Assembly (NCBI GenBank): GCA_026008535.1
Contig: BRKX01000009.1
Coordinates: 33,298,501-33,362,500 of the forward strand
Length of the DNA: 64,000 bases
Direction of reading: 5' to 3'
From: Perilla frutescens
Lineage: Eukaryota > Streptophyta > Magnoliopsida > Lamiales > Lamiaceae
Position numbers and translations under genes: made by a program. Numbering within the stretch: position 1 is the first letter of the stretch; every line of letters begins with the position of its first letter. The notes under the pieces are model-generated. The model made no database searches. It worked only from the letters and a program-made list of their open reading frames with translations, and was not told the origin of the DNA. Positions 57,201 through 64,000 of the stretch are shown piece by piece.

Positions 57201-57563
57201 AAAATTTTAAATTATCATAATGTTTCAATTTGTATTTAGTAAATGGTTTATAAAACAAATAGAGAGGGGAGAGGAAATAGATGGAAAATAGAGAGAGAAA
57301 GAGTGGGAAGAGAGAGAGAGAAAAGTGCACAAAGAAAAAAAAAATCGTGAATGTTGAAGAGTGGAGAAAATCATGTTTCAAAACATAAGAATTATTAAAT
57401 TACCATAATACCCTCTTTTACTTAAAGTTGTAAATAATTACAAGTATGCCACCTTGCATTTGACCAAACTTTGACTAAATTGTGGCCATTAAGATCTAAG
57501 TAATGAAAGGTTTAGATGAGTTCCTAGTTCTCACATGGGGGAAGGGTTCTCATTTGATCCCTT

Positions 57564-57566
<3 letters not shown>
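54275..57566. mobile_element. 3.3-kb TIR element in a (TA)n tract, word-repeat interior
   Basis: The left tip GGGGTGGGATCTGGTGGGAA and the right tip, read on the other strand, GGGAAGGGATCAAATGAGAA form imperfect TIRs that continue with ACCCTCCCCC / ACCCTTCCCC. (TA)n lies on both sides, so any duplication is TATATATAT-like and cannot be proved. The interior has more than 20 variants of TTTTAGCATGA, all on one strand, plus a central block (about 55620-56170) of AACCCTAATGGGAATG variants. No transposase is encoded. It resembles non-autonomous Mutator-like elements that target TA repeats. The GGGGTGG start is shared with 6745 and 9379. Confidence 0.7.
55620..56170. repeat. cluster of AAACCCTAA (telobox-like) words
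   Basis: Four exact AAACCCTAA and several GAACCCTAA words lie in a half-kilobase at the centre of the 54275 element, within an imperfect unit of roughly 30-40 bases. AAACCCTAA is the plant telobox sequence. It is not a telomeric array because the units are not tandem heptamers. Confidence 0.7.

Positions 57567-57612
<46 letters not shown>
57567..57612. repeat. (TA)n tract
   Basis: An uninterrupted TA repeat abutting the right tip of the preceding element. Confidence 0.95.
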
Positions 57613-57616
<4 letters not shown>

Positions 57617-57690
57617 CATATAGGTAGAATTATGTTTTACTTTATATATATTAACATTTTCATTTTATTTTGAAAATATTAAAATAAATA

Positions 57691-57956
57691 CTCCCCTCGT
57701 CCTAATCATATAATCCCTATTACTATTTTAGGGTGTCTCTCATTATTATAAGTGGTATTATTTTTATAATAATGTATACAAATACACCCTTGTTATGTCT
57801 TGAAAAAAAAACAAACTAATTAATCACTTAAGTTTTTTAAAGCTATAATCTTAAATAAGGTTAATAATGAAAGTTTAACTTTTGTATCTTGTTTTCATAA
57901 ATATTTTTAATCAACATACAAAGAGAAAATGAACTATATAATTGGGACAAAGAGAG
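57691..57956. mobile_element. Stowaway (Tc1/mariner) MITE, TA target duplication
   Basis: The left end CTCCCCTCGTCCTAATCATA and the right end, on the other strand, CTCTCTTTGTCCCAATTATA are inverted repeats of the CTCCCTCCGTCCC Stowaway type. TA flanks both ends (57689-57690, 57957-57958). 266 bp, non-coding. Confidence 0.85.
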
Positions 57957-58131
57957 TATTAAAATTATCTTATAATGATTGGAAAAAATGACATGTGTCA
58001 CTTTAGAGCATTTACAGTGGTGGAGAGCAGTGGAAGAAACATTAAGTACTCTCTCTTTCTTTTTATCTTTTTTTTTTCTGTTTGTTCACTATTTCATTTT
58101 GAGTAGTATTTGATTTTTTTATTCTTATTTC

Positions 58132-58552
58132 TAGGGATGTAATGGAGTCGAGTATTAGCCTTATTGAATTTGAATTCGATAAGAAAACTTGAAGCTTGAC
58201 CGCTCGACTCAAGCTTGGTTGAGATTTGATTTTTCGAGTTCGAACTTGACTTGATTATGTATTAATACTAAATAAAGTATTATACTTATTTAATTTTAAA
58301 TAAAATTATTTAATTATTAATGATATATATGTAAATAATTAAATTACTAAGGGTAAAATTTTAATTACCATAAAGCTTGATTATGCTCGATAAGGGTCGC
58401 GAGCCTATCGAACTTAGTATTATTGAGCTCGAGCTCAGTCGCTACTCAAGTAGCTTGAACTCAACCTCGACTCTACAACCTCGAGTTGATTTTGAGTTTT
58501 CATCGAGTTAATCCCAAGTAACTCACGAGTGGGCTCGATTCACTTACACCTA
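58132..58552. mobile_element. hAT-type MITE, 8-bp target duplication
   Basis: Tips TAGGGATGTAATG and, on the other strand, TAGGTGTAAGTG; arms carry inverted GAGTCGAG / CTCGACTC and GCTTGA/TCAAGC phrases. Flanks CTTATTTC and CATATTTC match at 7 of 8. 421 bp, non-coding. Confidence 0.75.
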
Positions 58553-58697
58553 CATATTTCACTTTTAATTATTGCATTTTTATCATTTTTATTCCACAAG
58601 ATGTACTATTAATTATTGTTCAATTTCTTTTTTAAACTTTTTTATAAAATTAAATATATAGAGTGAAGTATTTTATAAATAAAATATACTAACTAAA

Positions 58698-59074
58698 GGA
58701 TAAATTATACCTTGATGCCTATATTTTAAGCTTTTTTTTTTCAAAAATAGCTCACCTTTTCAAAATTAATAAAATAGTACCAACTTTTTCAAAAAAAAAA
58801 TTACAAATCTAACACTTGATCAATTTTATGGCTCGAAAATCGTACGTAATTTATTTTTTTTTAATATTTTGATTTTCCAGCCGCGTAATAATAAATTTTC
58901 CAATCAATAAATCTTAAGATACAATTAATTATGCATAATTTATGGGCCGAAAAATTGATCAAGTGTTAGGTTCGCAAAAAAATTGAATAGTGGATACTGT
59001 TTTGTTAAGTTTTAAAAAGTGGACTATTTATTAAATAAGAGTCGAAATTATAGGTATCAAAATATAATTCACCC
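58698..59074. mobile_element. Mutator-type MITE, 9-bp target duplication
   Basis: The left tip GGATAAATTATACCTTGATG and the right tip, on the other strand, GGGTGAATTATATTTTGATA begin long inverted arms that also share CACTTGATCAATTTT. Flanks CTAACTAAA and TTAATTAAA match at 7 of 9, both differences being C/T. The tips resemble those at 898. 377 bp, non-coding. Confidence 0.75.
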
Positions 59075-59123
59075 TTAATTAAATAGTTATGAATAGTATA
59101 TTATGTTATAATATAAATAAATA

Positions 59124-59127
<4 letters not shown>

Positions 59128-59156
<29 letters not shown>
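59128..59156. repeat. (TA)n tract
   Basis: Simple TA repeat in otherwise unremarkable AT-rich DNA. Confidence 0.9.
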
Positions 59157-59157
<1 letters not shown>

Positions 59158-59835
59158 AATGAGAGTGATTTTATACTGAGCCCCTTGAACAGTTAATTTT
59201 GATATAATATAGGAGATGAATATGTTTTGAGAAAAGTAAGGGTGAGAAATGCTGATGTACAAGTGTCGTGGCACATAGTATATTTATGAAAGTGAGAAAA
59301 CATTACTGTGGATGTTTTCAGTGGTGAATTCAGAAACTTTTTTTAGAGGGGGCGGAACGGTAACACTTTGAGTTTCCTATTTGCTCGCGAGATTAAGAAT
59401 GAATAATCAAGAATCCCGAAATGATTGCTCATGTTTATACATTTAATTTCCTTTATATAATCGTGTTAATGAAATTATGACATTTCTAGTTTTTTCATGT
59501 TTTCTCTAGTGAAATAATGTCATTTTGATTCGGCTTTCCTTCCGGTTTCCCATATTAAATAGAGAAGATTGTTGTTGCTCATTAAAATATACAAATAATT
59601 ACTAGAATAAAATAGATGTGAAATGATGTTTTATGAACTTATAATTTATTCATCTCAATTAAATTGGATATGTCTTACAATAACAATTCGAAATAATAAA
59701 TTTGTACAAATAATTTAATATAGTTCTACTTGTATCCGATGTCATTTTTCAAATCCAATTCATTAATAATGGAGACATAAGAAGATGAAGAAGAGGCACT
59801 CTACTAATTTTTTAAAAAAACCTCTCAATATTCTA

Positions 59836-59838
<3 letters not shown>
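59157..59838. other. intergenic DNA, nothing recognised
   Basis: No gene or repeat structure seen; it ends in a (TA)n tract at 59839-59871. Confidence 0.4.
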
Positions 59839-59875
<37 letters not shown>

Positions 59876-60143
59876 TCAGAGATCAAATGAGAACTAATGT
59901 CCTGTGTAGGAACTAGGAACTAATATGGAGCGTTGGATCAATAATTTTCTAAGGCTCAGATCAATCTTAAAAAAATGGGGTCAAAAATACAATATCTTAA
60001 GAATTATATTAAGTTAAGGATATATTTGTCATTGTAATGCATATTAAAAATCTGGAGTAAATATATCTATTCTATACATAGTGAGATTTATTTTGGAATG
60101 AAATTTTTTTTTGAACGGTTTTTAGAACTCTTTTTTTACAGAG

Positions 60144-60479
60144 TTGTATCCATCGGTGTTTCATATTTTAATTCATCACACACCTATTCAACATTCTTAT
60201 TGCTTGGGTCTCTTATGGTTGAAGAAATCGTTCCAGATTATAGACAAGTTAACTTTGTCGGATTTCATCGATCTGTTTCATATTTTTTTATCGGCGTCCA
60301 CTTTGTCGGATTTCATCGGTCTGTTTGTTCATCTGGATGAGTCATTTTTCACAAGTTCTTATTCCATGGTATATTATCATCACTCCAGTTTTCGTCCGAT
60401 TATGGAAGATACAAGTATTATGTTCTCCATTAATGGTGTAGAGAAATTGGTTGAATCTGATAGGGACATGTATGTTTGA
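60144..60479 (+). other. 111-codon open frame, unrecognised, possibly captured sequence
   Basis: The frame begins MYPSVFHILIHHTP and ends SDRDMYV. Its composition (Phe, Leu, Ile, Ser, His) is not the usual product of random AT-rich DNA, but I recognise no domain. It contains a 49-base direct repeat (TTTGTCGGATTTCATCGRTC at about 60255 and 60303). Its second half is the start of the first 0.4-kb tandem unit. It could be remains of a captured exon or simply an open stretch inside the element. Confidence 0.2.
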
Positions 60480-61390
60480 CGTTTAACAAATTTTTTATGC
60501 GTAATTAGCAACTTATAGATTTGTTAATAGCAAATAGGTAATATTTTTATGTGAAAATATGATTTTTTTAAATAATTTCAATGTGCTTTGCATGATAGTG
60601 AGATGTTAGCAGAGAATGAGCATTTCATATTTATTATATACGATAGATGTTTTTTGTATTTGGTTGTGGAAGTTTTCAAGTTATTAAAAAAAATAGTTAA
60701 AATGACATGAATTGTTGTGTGCAAAATAAGAATGTATTTTTTTTACAAGGTTCTTACTCCATCGTATATTATAATAACGTCAGTTATCGTCTCATTATAC
60801 AAGATACATGTATTGTGCTATCCATTAATGTATATTTGTAGGCGTAGGGATATGGACAGAATCTGTTGGGGATGCGTATGTACGACTTTTAGCAAATTTT
60901 GTATGTGTAATTAGCAAATTATAGATGTGTTAATAGTAAATCGGTGATATTTTTATGTGAAAATATAATTTGTATTTTTGATGAAAGGATGGTCTTTTTT
61001 TTTAAATGGTTTCAATGTGCTTTACATGATAATGAGATGTTCACAGATAAGGATCATTTCATATTTATTATAGACGATAGATGCTTTTCATATTTGGTTG
61101 TGGAAATTTTCAAGTTATTAAGAAAAAAATAGTTAAAATCGCATGAATTGTTGTGTGCAAAATAAGAATGTATTTTTTTTTTACAAGTTCTTATTCCGTC
61201 GTATATTATCATCACGCCGGTTATCGTCTGATTATGGAAGATACATGTATTATGTTCTCAATTAATGTATCTTTTTAGGGGTAAAAATCTGGGTGGAATC
61301 TGTTAGGGACGTGTATGTACGACTTTTAGCAAATTTTTTATATGTAATTAGTAAATTATAGATGTGTCAATAGCAAATTATGAATATGTT
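60351..61390 (+). repeat. tandem repeat, units of about 394-438 bp, two and a half copies
   Basis: Units start at 60351, 60745 and 61183 with ACAAGTTCTTATTCC-like sequence. They share ATTATGGAAGATACATGTAT, TTTTAGCAAATTTT, TTTCAATGTGCTTT and TTGGTTGTGGAAGTTTTCAA in the same order. Copies 2 and 3 are more alike than either is to copy 1. Confidence 0.85.
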
Positions 61391-61399
61391 AATAACAAA

Positions 61400-63240
61400 T
61401 GATTCAATCATACATATTTCATATACTTTTAAAAATTACAAGTAGATTTACTGCAATTTAAAAAACATAAGAGGATTTGATGCAAGATTTCAATAGCACA
61501 ACACAGTTTGATGCATTTTAATGTGATTTCTTAATATTATTCGTAAATTGGGCTTTAAGCAAAAGCAAAATAACAAAAAAAAATATCTTACTAATCTGTT
61601 AATAATATCTAACTAATTTGCTAATTATATATTTATAATTTGCTAAATACATCAATCCATATCAAATTAAAACATATAAATAGAATGATTAAGCAAAAAC
61701 CAATACGCATAGCTTTTTCTAACCACACCTAAATCATTTGCTATAAGCCAATGTAAAATTGCTAAATATTACATGTTAATTTGCTATCAACAAAAAACAC
61801 TCATAAACAAAACATATCTTACTAATCTGCTATTAACAACTAACTAATTTGATAATTGTATCTTTATAATTTGCTAAATACATCAAACCAGTTAAAATCA
61901 AAATCAATAAATATATCGATTCTTTAAATTTGAGTATTTATCCCTTGTGTGATTAATTTGTTATGAATGAAATTTTGCTATAACCAGCTGCACCGTTTGC
62001 TAAACACCAAGACATAATTTGCTAAAAAAAATATGAATATGGGAAACATGCAATTTTGTTATAATCAACTACACACTTTGTTAAATACATACGGATAAAA
62101 ATACTATAAATAGATGAATAATTTGCTATGAATTCTGAATCTCAAGAAAGCCGCAAACTATAAACACATTAAATAATTTTTGACCCACAGTTGACATAAT
62201 TATTGGATAACAACACAATAAAATTTGCTATAAACGTATACCAATTTGATATCATCAGATGAATAACTTGCAATAAATGGAGAAAATATTTGCTAGAAAC
62301 AAAATGTCAATTTGCTATAATCAACAGAACAATTCTTTGAAAAAAATAGTACTGAAGAATGAAATTTTGCTATAACCAGTTGCACGATTTGCCAAACACC
62401 AAGACATAATTTGCTATCAACAGAAGAGACCAGTACTAATTTGTAATTTTACCAACAAATACCAATGAAATCGAAATTCTATCAACAAAAGACCAGTATT
62501 AATTTTTCAACTTTCTAGATATCCAAATAGCATATAAAAATGGCGAAAAAATTTGGGGGGAAATACAAGAAGGTTTTCGTGAGAACCCTTTGCCCGTCAT
62601 TAATTAGTAATTATTTAAAAAAATTAATTAGTAATTATTTAAAAACATCATAATCAACTAAATGTAATGAATAATTAATTAAGTTGACCGACTAATTATA
62701 CCGTTTTAATTTGCTAAATTCAAAAAACCAGTATAATCATATATTCATAATTTGCTAAAAACTAATGTAAATATGCTATAAATAAATCCAGTTTGCTATA
62801 AATAACAAATAACTATAAAACCACATCATATCAAGTTAATATGCTAAACACATATTACTAACTTGCTAATCAAAAGTTACTGATTTGCTAAATATATCAA
62901 TACAAAATAAATCAAAACTAATAAATAAAACGATTAAACAATAACCAATACCAATCAAATGTGCTACTCATATCCACTTAATTTGCTAAAACTCAAACCA
63001 AATCAGATATAAACCAACAAATATATCGATTAACCAATAACCAAAATCCTTTAATTTTTCTTAATTGTTAAAGACCAAAAATCAGTCTAATCATATATTC
63101 ATAATTTGCTAAAAACTAAATGTAAATATGCTATAAACAAATCCAATTTGCTATAAATAACAAATACACATAAACCACATCATATCAAGTTAATATGCTA
63201 AATACATATTACTAACTTGCTAATCAAAAGTTACTAATTT
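61400..63240. repeat. AATTTGCTAA word cluster
   Basis: This stretch of the 59873 element contains dozens of AATTTGCTA variants separated by 15-40 bases of AT-rich filler. A longer duplicated block links about 62752-62890 with 63107-63250 (CATATTCATAATTTGCTAAA, CATCATATCAAGTTAATATG, CTAACTTGCTAATCAAAAGT). Confidence 0.8.
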
Positions 63241-63252
63241 GCTAAAATTAGT

Positions 63253-63480
63253 TCAGATCGAAGCTCTCTTCAACAAAGAATAACGACACACCTCATAAGC
63301 AATATCTTCCTTGGGATCATACCCCACGAAAATCTTGAAACTCTGTAAGTTCCCATTTTGATTAATTTCATGCCCGTTGCTCGAATTCTTAGAAATGGGA
63401 TCGGAATTATTTACCTCGACGATGTTCGAACGATGCAAATCCACCACACCCGCCATGAATTTCAGCCAGAAACTTCAAAC
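63253..63480 (-). pseudogene. captured first-exon fragment of a nucleotide-diphospho-sugar-transferase-like gene
   Basis: On the minus strand an ATG at 63456 opens a 67-codon frame with no defect. Residues 1-38 are variable (polar, Asn/Ser-rich); residues 40-66 contain KIFVGYDPKEDIAYEVCR, which I recognise as the conserved start of plant proteins of the CDI type (nucleotide-diphospho-sugar transferase superfamily). The match ends at RASI, where the sequence turns abruptly into element words (TAATTTTAGCAAATTAG). About 25 bases before the ATG look like 5' UTR. The remaining 80 percent or so of such a protein is absent, so no enzyme can be made. The identification is from memory and should be checked by protein search. 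Confidence 0.6.
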
Positions 63481-64000
63481 TTGCAGCAAAATAGAAAAGA
63501 ACCCACAAAATTATTTCTAGAAAATAATCAATATCGCTTCTTTTTTCGTATATGCAACTGCAAAATATGAAATGTACCTAATTCAGCAGATCTGGGATTT
63601 GAAAGAAATGGCCCAAAACAACATATCTAGAATGACGTCTGTGAAAAGGATATCAATGAGTTAAAAAATGAAATGTGAGAAAACAAAAAAGAAAAGTGAA
63701 GAGGTTGAACACGAGCGGTGAGTGGGTGAAGACGTGCGGCGCGCGGTTGAACACGGGAGGTGATAATTTTATTTATGCTATTAATGAAGATATCTGATTT
63801 GGGTTTCTAAGGTTTCTGTTAATATCTATCATAATTTGGGTTTCTCAATAATACCCTTATTATGTTTGTAATTTTGGTAGAAAATTATCATTTTGCAATT
63901 TGACCCCTAAAATCTTAAATCAATCTTGTCCATTCAAATTGTAGAGATCTATGGATGTAAATGGTTCCTACTTCCTACATAGGGGTATGTTTCTCATTTT

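Larger units (their letters stand above)
59873..64000. mobile_element. Pack-MULE-like TIR element, runs off the window end
   Basis: The left tip follows (TA)n: AGATCAGAGATCAAATGAGA, then ACTAATGTCCTGTGTAGGAA and CTAGGAACTAA. The last bases of the window, on the other strand, read AAAATGAGAAACATACCCCT then ATGTAGGAAGTAGGAACC, the matching inverted arm, so only a few bases of the right tip are missing. The interior holds a tandem repeat of about 0.4 kb (60351-61390), dozens of AATTTGCTAA words, and a captured gene fragment at 63253-63480. No transposase is encoded. The words read TTAGCAAATT left of about 61500 and AATTTGCTAA right of it. Confidence 0.7.

Overview
The window is a stretch of plant nuclear DNA with no convincing intact host gene. 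It is AT-rich and full of simple repeats. Its recognisable coding capacity belongs almost entirely to decayed transposable elements: Ty1/Copia retrotransposons primed by initiator-Met tRNA, solo LTRs, a Mutator-like transposase, many small TIR elements and a tRNA-derived SINE. The element types point to a dicot. The termini with GAGACGGTCTAACGG and ACACAAGTCTTTGTC resemble a repeat family I associate with Lamiales; that placement is memory-based and tentative.

Layout. (1) 1-11 kb: intergenic DNA with a Mutator-type MITE (898-1338), a possible Helitron 3' end (5181), a SINE (about 8755-8872) and a cluster of TIR elements (degenerate one ending at 6300; 6745-7344, 7871-8446, 9379-10503). The last three have 9-bp or near-9-bp target duplications and interiors built from a repeated GTGACACTTCA-type word. 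(2) 11.07-12.48 kb: a probable solo LTR of the family of element B. (3) 12.8-36.25 kb: a nest. Element A is a minus-strand Sirevirus-type Copia (12813-36252, ATATA duplication) with an envelope-like ORF downstream of pol. It contains a solo LTR (16052-17633, GAGTG), a complete but dead Copia, element B (21258-30409, AGCAG), and a 2.8-kb chromovirus-type solo LTR (32530-35373, ACAAC). (4) 36.5-40.6 kb: a truncated TIR element and a MuDR-type transposase pseudogene with its left TIR. (5) 42.4-48.4 kb: a third Copia, element C, on the plus strand, inside other LTR-like debris. (6) 48.4-54 kb: a Ty3-type LTR fragment, local tandem duplications, a possible further solo LTR and hAT-like debris. (7) 54.3-64 kb: two long TIR elements that start in (TA)n tracts (54275-57566, and 59873 to beyond the window end) with Stowaway, hAT and Mutator MITEs between them.

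The most interesting part is the set of TIR elements in (1), (4) and (7). Their ends share GGGGTGG-like starts, and their interiors are dominated by one short word per element: GTGACACTTCA, TTTTAGCATG with AACCCTAAT, or AATTTGCTAA. The last one carries an uninterrupted first-exon-like fragment of a plant nucleotide-diphospho-sugar-transferase-like gene (63253-63456), so it looks like a Pack-MULE. No gene in the window looks functional, so there is no pathway to describe; the content records repeated nested insertion, LTR recombination and mutational decay.
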